Origin: Saccharum officinarum | Lineage: Eukaryota > Streptophyta > Magnoliopsida > Poales > Poaceae | Reading direction: 5' to 3' | NCBI GenBank assembly: GCA_020631735.1 | Contig: CM036221.1 | Coordinates: 8,289,381-8,353,380, forward strand | DNA: 64,000 nucleotides | Part shown: piece after piece, positions 46,263 through 59,490 of the stretch | Layout of the letters: each line of letters starts with the position of its first letter | Position numbering within the stretch: position 1 is the stretch's first letter | The notes under the pieces: model-generated | Told to the model about the DNA's origin: nothing | Databases searched by the model: none | The model's input: the letters and a program-made list of their open reading frames with translations, nothing else | Translations under genes and position numbers: made by a program

Positions 46263-47883
46263 TTCCTTTGACTCAAATTAATCTACGATTCTCATGTTAC
46301 TTGTAGCACTCCACTTTTTGACGCATTCCTGCCCCCCTTTTGGGATCGTCTAGGTTGCAAAGGGCGATCCTCACGACTAGGGTTCAAGTTGTATTTGTGC
46401 CTCTTTTAGTATGAGTATCTATTAGGTCAAGTAGTACCAGTCATAACCTAGTAGCTAAGAGGATAATGTTGGGGCAACCCATTAGGTATATGGGTGAGGC
46501 CTCGCCTAGAAGAGGCCCAAATAGTTTATAGAGTAGTGCCATTTAAAATCTAATCCCACCAAGGTTCCTTTTGTAAATGACCATCGCTTACATAAGTGTG
46601 CAATGGTATGAGGGCAACTAGACTCACTTTACTCATATTGGCTTGCACCCAAATCCTAGTCTCTCTTCCCCTCACTACCTTCAGGATTATTATATCTACT
46701 TAATATGTATGTGCCTTAATTTGGATCATCTTCCTCATGTTGAGCTGTCCAATCTTCCTTTGTTTGTAAAGGTGTGAGCATAATCATTGTTGTTTTCCTA
46801 TGAATTCATGTAATCTTTTGCCTATTTTGTGCATGTTTGGACAAGAAACTGTGTTGAATCTCATTATGCCCCCCTAAACATGCTTCTGCCTCTCAAAAAG
46901 TCAAAAGCAACCAAAGGGGTGGCAACCCATATCTGCTTTGGGCCAAAAGCTGCTTTTCCTCTAGTACGAAACTCATGGCAACAACCCTCCTTTCACCTGC
47001 TATGGAGATGGGCAACTTCGAAGAAATTATCCACCTACCATAGCTCAACCAAATAGGCCCTATATCATTTGAGCTGCTATAGTCGTTAGATGACAAGGGT
47101 GGGTGGTGTGTGTATGTGTTATATTTCATTGAAACATCATGCATCTTGAGGCAGATCTACGGGGCTCTGAAACATATAGGTGGTAAAACTTTGGAAATTG
47201 GGAGTCCACATATAATTTTGAAGAGTAATATATGTCTTATAATTTCTTTTTTTGGATGAACTCAATAATACATTTTACATTACATATTGATTGCTGAAAT
47301 GTTGAGTGGGGAACGAAGGATCAGATGCATGTAGCAGAGTTAACATCCCATGATGTAAATCATGGATTTCTTTTATGATGATCGCATAGTGCTCCATTGA
47401 GAATTATGTCCCCGTGGATATCTCTATAAATATCTCAAATGGCATATGGCGAAAGCATAGCACAAAGTGTTTTGATAGCAGATTATTATATGGGTGCAAC
47501 ATGACCGTGCATAGGTGATGGATGGTGGTTCCAATGCACCGTCGTTTAGCTGATGACTCCTTTTGCCTTAATGGGAAGGTGCACCTCTACATGGCCATGC
47601 AGGTATCATGATTTTTTTTCCTATTACAACAAACAGACATAGTTTTTCGTCTACTAATAAGAAGATAATTGCTAAATAAAATGCCATGATAAGTGATGGT
47701 TGGTTCAATGGTTCATTCGATCTAATACATTTTTCTCTTTTGATTAACACCCTCATATTTTAAAGAAGCTTCTTTTTCTATAACAATTATAAAAAGCTCC
47801 TTGTCCAGCTCATTAGACGAAGTCAAATGCTTCTCACTTGCACGAATGAATTACTAGTTTGGTACTGTTGTGAAAGCCTCCCA
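46263..47883. other. Region without a recognised gene
   Basis: Low-GC sequence with short open frames in all phases. No splice-like coding blocks or clear terminal repeats were seen. Confidence 0.35.
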
Positions 47884-47894
47884 ATGCAAGTACC

Positions 47895-49031
47895 GAAATG
47901 CTACGCTTAGGGCGTCCGACGCCTCAGCTAAAATCGGATGCCTCCGTACAAATAAAAAAACAAAAATCCTTACACCCAGTCCAACGGCCCAACATCATTT
48001 TTTTTGTGCACTCGTCCTCTCCGGAAGCCCAGAAGCATCTCATCCACTCCTCCTCTGTAGAAAGCTCTCCACCGCAGCGCCGCGACAGTGCTCCACCACG
48101 CCACGTCGGCATTCTTCAAGTCATACGGCGCCGGCCGCCGGCCGGCATCTCCACCACACCCTAGCATGGCTGCCCGTCTTTCTTCCTCTCCCTGGCACCT
48201 CCTGCCCACCGTGGCCGCCAACAGCGGTCCGTCTTCTCCACCGAAGCAACCTGTCGCGACCTTTTCTACTAGAGCGGCAAGCTGCTTCGCGTCACCAACG
48301 AGCTCTACACCGGTGAACTCCACACACTAACGAGCTTCCATTTCCAAGCAGCAAGGAGACCTCCATTCCCAAGCAGTAAGGAGATGTTGTACTGAAAGTG
48401 CATGTTGCAAACATATGTTTTAGGTGTTTCAGATGTTTCAGAGGTATGTTGCAAGTGTTTCGTATCGGTGTTGCAAAAATAGATCAGAATATTGCAAAAG
48501 TAGATCAGGATGTTGCACATGCTACAATGGCTATACACGTATGTTCAAGTGTATGTTCCAAATGTTTTATCTGTATCAGACATATGTTGCAAGTATTTTC
48601 ATTTGGATGTTGCAAAAGTAGATCTGGATGTTGCATATACATGCATGTTACAAAAGTATTTTCAAGGTCTTTTAGGTGTTTTGCAAGTGTTTTATCTAGA
48701 TGTTGCATATGTTTGTGATAGTTTTCATGTGTTTTTAGGTGTTTTTACAAGTGTTTTAGATGTATGTTTCAAGTGTTTTATCAGTCTTCTTTGTATGTTG
48801 CAACTGTTGTATTTGGATGTTTAAAAAGTAGATCGGGTGTTGCACACGAGATGCGTGTGGAAAGCGATTGGCGGCGCGGGCGACGTTCGGGACGACGCAG
48901 GCGACATACGAGGCAGCGCGAGCCCATTGCTGGTGCGCTCACTCGTGAGTGCAACGCACTCACTGCCTCCCTATGCGGGCATCGTCCGGACGCTGACGCC
49001 CAGATTGGATGTCCAGACACTAACAAGTCTG
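47895..49031 (-). mobile_element. Mutator-like non-autonomous element, copy E (intact)
   Basis: The direct repeat ATGCAAGTACC flanks it (47884-47894 and 49032-49042), giving an 1137-bp element. The GC-rich arm is at 47895-48370, the array of GTTGCAAGTGTTT motifs at 48390-48845, and a GC-rich end carries GTCCGGACGCTGACGCC. It is the best-preserved member in the window and serves as reference for copy D. Confidence 0.75.
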
Positions 49032-49100
49032 ATGCAAGTACCAAAGGGGTTGAAAGCAGACACAAAAATTGTGGAAAGTTGTGGACGGCATATATGAAAC

Positions 49101-52100
49101 TCCATATAGCGCGTAGGATCCGCGCGACGAGAGCGGTCCATCTACTGTGCAGATACTGTTTACGAATCGGGCGCCTCCACGTGCCTCGTGCGTGTCTCCG
49201 CGTGCTTTTGCTCTCTGCGGAGTGCCGGTTAATTTTGGCCGCCGCCTCCGCCTCCACCAAAAAAAAAAAAACCTCGCATCGCCTCGACGCCTCCGCTCCA
49301 TCCTCTTCCCCTCCGGCCTCCCCCAGCTCCCATGAACAAATTGCGCCTCGCCGCCTCCGCCTCCGCGGCTCCGCCTCCACCTCCTCACCCCCGGCCGCCG
49401 CGCCCCCGGATGCGGCGCCCAGGGGCCTCGCCGTTGGCTTCCTTCCTCAGATCCACTTCGCCTCCTCCGTTCCCCAGCTGGGTACCTGGCGGGCTTCTCG
49501 AGAGAGGGAGGTTTGTTGCGGCTTCTTCTTGCCCGGCGGTGGCGCATGCCGATTCAGTGGACGGCCTTGCCGGTGGATCCTGACGGAGAGGCAGTGATGG
49601 TGAAAGAGTTGGGGCGTCGGCAAGCGCCCATTACAGGTCGCGCTCATCCTCATCTCCGCCGGTAAGCATGGCCTCCCCCAACTCTACGTCGAGTAGCTCG
49701 CCGGACCTCGCGGCCATCCTCGAATACCTCGCCGCCGTCTTGGATCACGTCACCACCGTCCTCACACTGAGAGGTTCGTGTGCCGTCCTTCTCGATCTCG
49801 ATCTGTGTCCGATCTCCGCTTTCTTCTCGATCTCGATCTGATTGTTGCGTCTTTTCTGGATCTGATTTGGTTATGTCTTGTGATTACTTACGTGATTTCC
49901 ATGCCAAAGAATCACTCCAGACGTCGGCAACAGCCCCTCCTCTACCAGGCTTGCCAGGCGGACCGGCGGTGGCAGAGACATCCAAACGACCAAACCAATT
50001 CCGTTTTTTTCAGAAAACACCGGCCAGTGATGGTTCAGTTTGCTGCATGCCAAATTGACGTGGATTGTCCACTGTTGCTCCATACTTATTTATGTATGTA
50101 CATGCTATCTTTATATGCACAAATATGCTATTATAGCATTTCGTTATTGTTGATTCATGCTAAAAATCGCTTTGTCTTCACAGTTATATGCCAAAGCAGA
50201 TACGGAAGATCTTGATTCACAATGGAACCTCATGCTGATTGTATATGCCAAAGTTTCTTTATGCTTGGATGCTAATAGTACTTAATAAAATCACCAATAC
50301 TTTTGTAGTTACGTTTGGTTTGATCTGTAGTTTTCTCCATGTGCGCGGAATATAATTTCCCTAGCATCATCCCTTCCATGATGGCGTGCTTATCCTGAGT
50401 GTCGCCTTAGCAATGTATACATCAATCGTCTATTTAATATGGATCCCTCTCTACAGGATACTTGGTTACCTATTCCATCTATCAGTTTTTCATTGCTAAT
50501 TCCATCTATAATTCAAGGTACTTGGTTACCTAGCAAGTGAATGAGATATTGCATTGTTCGTTTTGACTGCACCAATATTGTCCATTTATATCCTATGATA
50601 TTATCTTGACAGCAGTTCACTTTGGAAAAGGAAATTTTGTTCATCTATAGAGTCCCACCGTTTCACCAAATTAAGATTCCATGTTAGTATATTGTGATGC
50701 AAGAATTATTCAGCTCAGAATGCAAAAGTTCGCCTAATCATCATTGCTTTTTACAGGTCAGGGATGGGATGAGACACAGCTAAAATATATTTGTCCAAAT
50801 CGATTTGCAATTTGAAGCAACTGACAGCAAATCAATCTTTCAAGGTTTGGTCTCAAGGTATTTCATATTACATCTTCAGTTTGTTGCTTGATATTTTCTA
50901 TCCCCTATTGTTCATAGAAATATCCAGTTTTTCATATAGCGAGCCATGCATTTTGATAGATATACTTATTGTGGGCTATCATGCTGCAAAACATGAATCG
51001 TGTCAGATCATGTACCCTTGCATAATGATAGATCAGTACCTGAACGTGATCTAGCCTAGCCAGATTGATCAAACAGTTGGCCTGGCTCTGATCCTGTTGT
51101 CTGTTTGATCTATTGTTGCCTCTGGAATTCATCTAGCACAGGTAGGTTCACCGGTCATTATTGCTACTATAGCTCTCTTTCAAAAAGACATGTGTATCTA
51201 TTACCTCATCATATAGTTTAGCTTTATCCTCTCATCCTTAGTTGGGCTGGCAAGGAGATGCCTCCGGCTTTAACTCTAATTTCTTTGTGCTGATGCATCA
51301 ATCCTTCAGATTTTTTTTCACCTGTACAGCTCCAGTTTACTTTGATGCATATCACAATAGTGCCTTATAGATTGCTACATTCTAGATGGGCATGCCTTGA
51401 TAGGGTTTTCCTGCCAAATGATAAAATTGTAAGCATCCATATAGGGTTAGTATTTCTTACATGAAACCTGCCAACTATTTAGGTTCTCCATGCAACTTGG
51501 GATAGCCTACTCCTGCTCTAGTTTCTCCTTGCCAGTTTTTAGATGCCCATGCTATAGTTTCTATATTTGCAGGTTTCTAATTTCTCTTTATCATCATACA
51601 TGCACATATACACTTTCTGAACCTTCCCCTGTTCTAATTTTCCTGATCAATTCTTTACATATGCTCATTATTTGTTTTTTTACAATGTGAGTTCTTTAGA
51701 TGCCCTTGCTGCTCCTGCAACCTTTTCTTTATATATGTATTCATGATACCCATATATCAGTGTTATGGATAGATTCCTATCAACAATACATACTTTGGAT
51801 TATGCTTATTCTGCAGGCCTAACAATGGCCGCGTTGATCAGTTGTCAATAATCCTGTTCGAGGAGCTGACCTGCTTCCTGTTCTACTGACCTTGTGATCG
51901 ATACTCATGTTAAGCTGCCAAATAGTGCACGTTTTTGCATAGAGCATATTATGAATCCTAACATGATTCTGAAATAATTGTGAATTAAATTAACTGCAAC
52001 TAATTTCATTTGCAGTCGACGCTGTCACACTGCAATTTTACAAAGGATGGTGTTTATTGATTATGTGCTGTGTTACTTTGTTTATACTGCTGCAGAAGAT

Positions 52101-53321
52101 TCATGCCATGCAGTTTTGTCAAACTCTGGTGCTACCTCTTACAGAGAGGCCTAATAAGGCATTTTGGAATGGTAACGATCCCTGATGTTCCAATTAATGT
52201 ACTACTGCACCTCCTTCCATCTTGTGCTTCTCCATTTACTAATCACGGTTATGATACATAATGTTCATACCCCCACCTTTTTATCGCATACAAATCTGTC
52301 TTCTGTCTACATAATGCACACCATGTATTAAAAGTAATTTTTAACTTTGCAATTACAAGATACTAAATGTTAACCTGACCTCAAATAAAAATTCCTTTTG
52401 CTTACTCTCCACATCGGCACAGCCTAAATATTTGACAATTGTATTTGTATGTGCCCAACCTTCAATAATGCTAATGTGTTCCTCAATGCTGCCTCCAGTT
52501 CAGATTCAGGCTTCAGTCTGATGACAGGCTTAAGCTCACTGCTTCCTCTGAACAAAACTAGATACACTGTTTTACACAATGTTTGTTCCATAACTGACTA
52601 CAACTCAGGCATTGTCACCGTTTTATGATTTCCTTAGTTTGCCATTTTCTCTACCCACATGTTCTTGATGCAACTTATCTATATGCAAATCAAATAGTCC
52701 TGTTTTTTTTAATATACTGATTCTCACTTTTCTGCTATATATGGCTCTTTGGGGCCCTATACAAATCATTTTCTGTATCATCTATACTCATTTCCATGGC
52801 CACAGCAAACTAGAAACTCAATTATGAGGCTTCTCCCCGACTTAGTTATAGGGCTTCTCCCAATATAGCTATATACGTCGAACTTAGTATGTCAAATGAT
52901 ATTCAGATTTGTTCTTCAATATTGTTATTCATTTGCCATGAAACTAACTATGCTTACTTCAGTTTATTTATGCAGATATAAGATGGCAGCAACTCCTGGC
53001 AGTGTTATGGCCTTAGGCAGTGTTATCGCCTTATTGCTAGGTCAGCTTAACTTGCAGGGTTCCACCCAGTACAATGATGCTATTTCTTGCATCTTTACCT
53101 CAGAAAACTTCTGTATATATATACAGGCAAGCAGTGTATTCTGTCATTCTACCTGCTGCCTCGCTAAACCTACCACTGCTGTAGTATACATGTCAATTAT
53201 GTCATGCATGTGCGTTTTGCAGTTTGTATACCGCCTACTACTTCCATGCCGAATTGATTAGCATACCTTATGCTGACATGTTTACATTATTTTGTGCCTG
53301 CTAATTTCTGATTGTTACTTC

Positions 53322-53366
<45 letters not shown>

Positions 53367-53601
53367 TTAAGCCTGTATATACAAGGGAACATGTTATAAT
53401 CATACAAAACAAACCACGACAGCCAATGCAGCCCTATATAGACTACATACTCAACGCCAAAGCTTACACAACAAAGACTCGCAAACGCAAACGTAGAGCA
53501 CCGATCTATCTATCGGTCCAATCGAACCCTCCGACCGAACCGCGTTACTCACAGCAGCGCGTAGATCATGCGGGCGCGGCGAAGCGCGCCGAACTACCTA
53601 G
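49101..53601 (+). mobile_element. Helitron-like unit 1
   Basis: The right end has a GC hairpin, GGCGCG-GCGAAG-CGCGCC (53573-53590), then seven bases and CTAG before T, as expected for a Helitron 3' end. The left part begins near TATAGCGCGTAGGATCCGCG (49105) and continues into a GC-rich, A-run-interrupted segment that is closely paralleled at 53613 in unit 2. Between these lies about 3.5 kb of AT-rich DNA with no recognisable Rep/helicase and no clear coding exons. A small frame starting MASPNSTSSSSPDLAAILEY at 49670 ends at a possible donor (about 49772); its identity is unknown. The left boundary is not fixed. Confidence 0.45.
53331..53362. repeat. (AC)16 microsatellite
   Basis: A pure AC dinucleotide run, preceded by a short AT run. 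Confidence 0.95.
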
Positions 53602-56600
53602 TAGTAGTATAGCGCGTAGGATCCGCGCAAGGAGAGCGCTCCCATTACTGTACGGTTACTGTTCACCATTCATGCGCCGCCACGTATCTAACATCCCTGT
53701 TCACCAGTCGGACGTCGCCACGTGCCTGCGTGCGTCCGCTCTCTCCCGGTTCATTCAAGGCCACCGGCGGTCTCTAAAAAAAAGAAAAAGAAAACAAAAC
53801 TCGCAACGCCTCGCCGTCTCCGCTGCTCCATCAACCGGGCCTCGCCGCCTCCGCCTTCTCTTCCTCTCCCCCGGCTGCCGCGCTCAGCCACCTCGCCGTC
53901 GCCGCCTCCGCGTGTCCCATCCGCGCCCGACGCCGGCTTCCGCCCGCCACCACGCAGTCCTACGCGCTGTCCCATGGAGTCGTCAATACGCGGCCGTCGT
54001 TTTCGTGGCCGGCACGCGTCACGCACTACCGCTTCTAGGTTGCTTTGCCTCACACGATTCGGTGCTCGGCTCCTTGGCTCCTTCGCGTCGCTGCCGTCCT
54101 ACCCTGCGAGATCCCTCGCACTCGCACGCGCCATCCCTCGGTCGCCCCTCCCTCACCGGCTACCACGCTGTTGCCAGCCATCGCTGCATCCAGGCTCGGC
54201 TTCATGGTGGGCCTCTCCCTTGCTCCTCCGCTTCCGTGGCCGATCTAGAGGCTGTCTTGGAGATCTCCTACCACCGGCCTCTGCATCGAGGAATCGGCCC
54301 CGCATATGCTACATGCAAACCATAGGAAGTGGAGGGAGTGGTCCCTCGATGCCTTTTCTAGCGGGATGCACCTCGACGACATGCACTCGGCAACATACGG
54401 AGGCCTGTCCATGTTGCTACAGCAATGTGCTCGAGATCCACATGGTCACGCTCCGCAGCCGCGCTACTACTTGGACCAACACGAAGCCGAAGCCCCCTTA
54501 TGTGCGTAGTACCCGGCCTTCAAACTCTGCAGGAGTGTTGGTGGTCGTCAGTTAAGCAAGTAAGCGACTTGCTCATCGTGCACGCCATCTGTTTGTTAAA
54601 ATGCCCTTCTGAAATCTCTCATTGATGTCCCTAATTTTTGGATGATCTCATATATTTCGGCAACGACCATGTCAGTGCCATCAAGAATGCAGTATTTAGA
54701 TTTTATTAGGGCTATTGTCCTATCTGACATGGTTGTTTTGATTTTGCATGTTTCAAGGTACTACAGGAGGATAGATATGGTAGCAAGGAGTGACGATCTC
54801 ATACAGGCATTTCGAGCAACAGGGTGTAAGCCTCAACAATCTCCGAAGAGTAATAATTTTTTTTTTGCTATAAAGAAGACCATGTGTTATGTTATCTTGC
54901 GATATAGAATCCTTTGCATTTTGTTTCTATGAACCAGCTATCCTGTTATGTTACCTTGTGATATGAAATTATGTTTTAGGGCTCAAATGGAGAGCTTCCG
55001 AGTTCAGACAGCTGGTTGCACAGTCTCCTACACGAGCTGCAGCACCCAAGAACCATTGTGCCTTTGGTGCTACTGTTGTCACTACCCACCAAGTTGTCCG
55101 CAGGCACAATCTCGAACTCTGATTGTGGCTACAACCAGACCTCTCCTCCATGAAGTGAGTTGAGAAACTTTCCAAGTTTCTTCTAATTGTTTGCATTGAT
55201 TACCTAAGACAGAGCTTGGCCATGAGATGAAATCTGAATGTATTGTTCAATTAGGTACCAGCTTATTTTGCTACAATACGGAATCTTATCGATCCATCCG
55301 TGGTTCAGCTCCTATGTTCTAACACATGGTGAGTGTGCACCTAACCAAATATAGTGGGTTTGATGTGTAACTAATCTTATCCGAGTTTTAGGCACTCTAA
55401 TTGGTAGCTTTTGCCTACTGGTCGATTCACAAGTCACAAACTATGGCACTTTATGAACCACAGATAGCTAATGTTCAGAAACGCATCATTTATTTGGTGC
55501 ATGATCATAGCATGCTTGCCAAAAGAGCAGACCATTCCTATTTCAATTTCAAGAATGGTTACAACAATGTAATAATATGAACATTGCCAAATTCACAGTT
55601 GTATGACTGTTGTTACGTATGAGTTACCTAATTAGTCTCTGGTTTGCTAATCAGGACTTAAACAAATATAGATGGTAAGGAAATAAAATTGATATTTTGA
55701 TTTTGTTTCTTCTATATTAAGAGTCTGTTGCCTTCAATGATCAGTAACTATGTAGAGTTTTTTGTGCCATATTGAAACCCTTAACAAGCCTTATATCTCC
55801 TCTTAGCATCATTCTTCCTTCATCTTGCCTCCCTGATTTGAACACCTAACACTGAAACTTATTAAATATTATGAGCATTTCACTATGATAAGTACAGTCC
55901 TGTTGGGTTTAGTCTGATAGATGTCACGTGCATTTCCAGTTTTGCAAATAAAACCAGTAGAGAGACTCATGTACTTCATATGCTGCTATCATGGCGTATT
56001 TATGTAAAATACTAAGCTGCTTCTATGCTTGGTGATTTTTTTTATTTCTAATTGCATTTTAAGGCAGTGCTGCTCTATCAATCATGGAGGAGGAAGAAAG
56101 GAGGTCATCTTAGCATCCATTGTCCCTACTATGGCCTGTAGGAGATAGGTTGATGTTCCAACTGCTACTTGCCGTAGGAAAAAAAAAAAGGTTCCAGTCC
56201 AGAGAAATTATTGGAATCCAGTTGACAGATTCATCACTTCGGTTATAGGCATGTGTGGTTTTCTGCCTTTAGAGATAACAAGGCTATACAGCGCGTAATG
56301 TGAGCCACACCTCACTGCTTCTCTTCGAGCACTCCAAAAGATTGAGCCTATCTTTTTAGGTTGGCCAGTGTCTTATTCGGCTTCTTAATGCTTTGTGCTT
56401 ACAATGACATCTTCTATACTTGAGTGTGTTCACAAATAGCTCTTTGCCATTCTGCCTTCAGCAGATCCACAGGTCCATGGTGAAGCTTCCAGTGCATGGC
56501 CTACCAATAACACTAAAGAGGTCAGTATCTCTACTCACTCACTAGGTCTCTACAGCTAAAAAATTGATACAGCTTTTCCATAGGTTTACATCATAAGAAC

Positions 56601-57556
56601 ATATGTGATACTGCAGTTATTTCTATGGAGGGATTCTTCTACTATTGATCAATAATTGTAGTGAAATCAAGGGTTAAGGATATGTTGTCAAAAGACCATT
56701 CATCACTAAGACTATGGATGTATCACTTAAGTGAATTTAGTCCTAAGACATTCTTAGTAGGATTTAGCCCTTTCCATTGGGGGATGCTCTAATAGAAGAC
56801 GTTAAAATAGAGAGATTGTTTCACTGCCTCATTCTATGCAAACAGATCATACTATAAGAGTGATTCACATACTCAAACGGGGAATAGCAGATACATATAA
56901 GGGTAGTAATGACCCTGCTCACTCATCTCTTTTACATATATCTTCATGCTCAATCCAAGAAACTGCACATCACATATGCTGATCGTAGATAAAGTTGTAA
57001 TTTTGCTGATGATGGTGACAAGCGCTTTTGTGTTGTCCAAGCTACATGTCATCAGTAAAGAAAAAAATTACACGGTCAACTTTTACCTTAGTATTGCAGG
57101 ATGGAGCCACTCAGCTTGGTTGTACTTGCATCGATTGCATGCTTGAATCTTACCTGACATGTCCTCTCATTCTGCCAAGAGAAAAGGGCCGTATATTTTT
57201 CTTAAATAATGTATTATTATGTTCAGCACATTAATGTAAATAAGAATTCTGAGATTTTACTTCAGATTCTTTGCCAAAATAGCAGTTCAGCTGCTGCTAA
57301 TTGTTTACTTCATTTGTATGGTCAGCTACCGCTAATTGTTTCCTCCAGACTTTGTGTCTGTTTACTGTTTAGTATTATGAACATTCATGCTGCAATATAT
57401 ACCTGATTCACCATGTAAGTCATTATTCGTTCTTTCACAATATAATGTCCTAGCATCTGATCTAAATTATGTTTAAAGAGAAACAAAATTCGTTGCTCTG
57501 ATGGTCTCATATGCGTTAAAGAATCCAGGCGCGGCGAAGCGCCCCTACCGACCTAG
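53602..57556 (+). mobile_element. Helitron-like unit 2
   Basis: The right end shows the hairpin GGCGC-GGCGAA-GCGCC (57528-57543), nine bases, and CTAG before T. The left part repeats the text of unit 1: TATAGCGCGTAGGATCCGCG, a second GC-rich stretch, an A-rich run and a C-rich block (53613-54300). The two units share both ends but little of the middle, which is the usual pattern for Helitron relatives. Long open frames over 53.7-54.5 kb are GC-biased and have no family motif. No Rep/helicase was seen. Confidence 0.45.
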
Positions 57557-57582
57557 TAACAAACATGCATGTATATTTGTTG

Positions 57583-57954
57583 AGCATCTCCAAGAGTTTG
57601 CCAAATCAAATTGGCATCCATCTATTTTTGGCAAAACAGGAAAAATTGTGCTCCAACAGTTTGGCATCCAACTTGGTAAATTTTAGCAACTAGGCAAATT
57701 TCCTCTCTCCACGCGCATATTTGCACGCTGAGCACGAGCGCATCGCTCGCGCATCCGGCTTCGCGTGCATATTTAAGCATGGCTCTTCGTTTCTTAGCGG
57801 GGCTCTTCGTTCGCTTAGCGGGCCTCTTCTTATTTTACCAAGTCCAAATGGTAAACTCTTGGAGAGAGTCTATTTTTTCACTTGTCATATATTTTAGCAA
57901 GTTGTCAAATCATAATATTTGCCAAGTGAATTTTAGCAAACTCCTATAGATGCT
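57583..57954. mobile_element. MITE with AGCATCT termini
   Basis: The left end AGCATCTCCAAGAGTTTGCC pairs with the complement of the right end, AGCATCTATAGGAGTTTGCT. An internal GC-rich stretch and TTTGCCAA/TTGGCAAA words complete it. Flanking duplications are unclear. Confidence 0.55.
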
Positions 57955-58399
57955 TAGGTTAGCCACACCTTTGCAAGCCGATCCGTAGTCCATATCCTGC
58001 TCGTTTTCTGCGGCACTCCATCCGTTTCAAAATAAATAGAGATGATAGAACTACCAAAATCAAAGTAGTGTATTAAAGACCAATTAAGGCGCGCTGCTGA
58101 ACTGAATTCCCTATGCCGCCAATTAATAGCATTCTTCGACCACTATTAATTTTGTTGAGCGTTCGATCCCTTCACGTGTGGATTTCTGTACAGGAGAGGA
58201 GGAGATGAGTCGTGCCATCATTGTCTCATCTTTTAATTTGTAAGGCTAATAATCTCAGTGGGAAATCTCACGGTGTTATTTTTAAAACTGTCATGTCATA
58301 TAGATTGAAATAAAATTTAGATGAAACATCTCAAATAGAGAGTTTCATTATGAGAATTGCTAAAGAGCAATCGGTTGTTTTGGCCCTCCCCAACAACCG
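57955..58399. other. Spacer with MITE remnants
   Basis: 58019-58060 resembles a Stowaway end (CTCCATCCGTTTCAAAATAA) without a partner. 58245-58345 resembles the MITE at 27788 (CTCAGTGGGAAATCTCA). No gene was recognised. Confidence 0.35.
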
Positions 58400-59490
58400 A
58401 TTTTGCTCCAGCCCACATCGCACGAGTTGTGCTCCTCTTCGCGCTCCTGCACCGATGGACCCGCGCCGGTGCCACCGCCCTCATTCGCCGTGCGCCTTGT
58501 CACAGGTGACGGCTCCTCACCGGAGCTCGACCTCCTACTCCACTCCATAGCTGCCGTCCGCATCGTCGCCCTTGACGCAGAGTGGAAGCTGTGCTGCCGT
58601 GGTAGCCCTAGTGATGAAAGCGGACGGAAACGAACGGAAAATTGCTCTACCGTTTTCATTTTCATATTTTTAAACGGAAACGGGAGCGGGAGCCGGACAG
58701 CCGGGAACGAAAACGGTAGCGGGATAAACGGTAATACGAAAACGGGTAAATACGGTCAGAAAATAGACGGAAACGAACGGTAAGCGGAAACTTAAGCCGG
58801 AACATGTATGCCGCATATAAAATATATACTGCCCAGTGCCCACACATAAATACGCTCGTAGATGAATGAATTATCAGATGATAAAAGGGCGGACACTGGC
58901 ACACTGCTGTGCACTCTACCAAAACAAAAAGATGATGACTTTAATATATATGTGACATGTCCACACAGATGAAAAGAAAAATAAAAGCAACTCAGGCATG
59001 TGCTTTCATGGCCCAACGGCCCAACATCTCCTCAAAAAAAAAAAACAGGCCCAACAGGCCCATCCCGTATTGAAGAAAAACAGGACAAAAAACGGGATAT
59101 CCCGGTTAAAAACGGGATACCACAAATACGGACGGACAAATGTTCTACCGTTTTCGGTCCCGTTTCCGTTTACTCCGTCCCGTTTTCGGTCCCGTTTCCG
59201 TTTATCCCGGAAAAAACGAAAACGGTCGGGAAAAAACGGTATACGGTTGAGGACGAAACGGGATTCATCCCGTCCGTTTTCATCCTTGGGTGGCCCTGCG
59301 GCCATGAGTGACGGCATGACGCTGGCGTCCGAGGAATCTCCAGCGCCACTGAAGTTCCCGACGGTGACATTGCTCCAGGTCGCCTGCCGCTTCGGCAATG
59401 GAGGTGATGGCGAGGCAGCGAGGTGTTCGTTGTCGACCTCCTCTCTGTGCCGCTCGCCGACATGTGGCTGTGGGCGCTGCTATGAGAGCT
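58400..59490 (+). pseudogene. 3'-5' exonuclease-domain gene fragment (mut-7-like), split
   Basis: The left piece (58440-58602) encodes VRLVTGDGSSPELDLLLHSI and VRIVALDAEWK, the first exonuclease motif (DxE in LDAEW) of DEDD-type 3'-5' exonucleases such as Werner-like and mut-7-like plant proteins. The right piece (59299-59490) encodes FPTVTLLQVACRFGNGGDGE and, after a frameshift near 59420, VFVVDLLSVPLADMWLWALL, the next conserved part. A 680-bp transposon lies between. The remaining catalytic motifs are absent; only the N-terminal part of the domain is here. Confidence 0.65.
58611..59290. mobile_element. hAT-like non-autonomous element inside the exonuclease fragment
   Basis: The ends GTGATGAAAGCGGACGG and, complemented, CAAGGATGAAAACGGACGG are inverted repeats. 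Flanks TAGCCCTA (58603-58610) and TGGCCCTG (59291-59298) could be an 8-bp duplication with two changes, as for hAT. Both subterminal zones are full of ACGGAAACG or CGTTTCCGT words. No transposase is encoded. Confidence 0.6.

Noticed and set aside
48764..49597. Open frames of 277 (plus) and 199 (minus) codons
   Set aside because: They cross the boundary of transposon copy E into the Helitron-like unit; the peptides are basic low-complexity products of GC-rich DNA.
53312..54555. Overlapping open frames of 337 and 277 codons in unit 2
   Set aside because: They run across a microsatellite and GC-rich repeat text, lack family motifs and disagree in frame with unit 1.
58019..58060. Stowaway MITE
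   Set aside because: Only one terminus-like stretch is visible; no partner end or TA-flanked unit was found.
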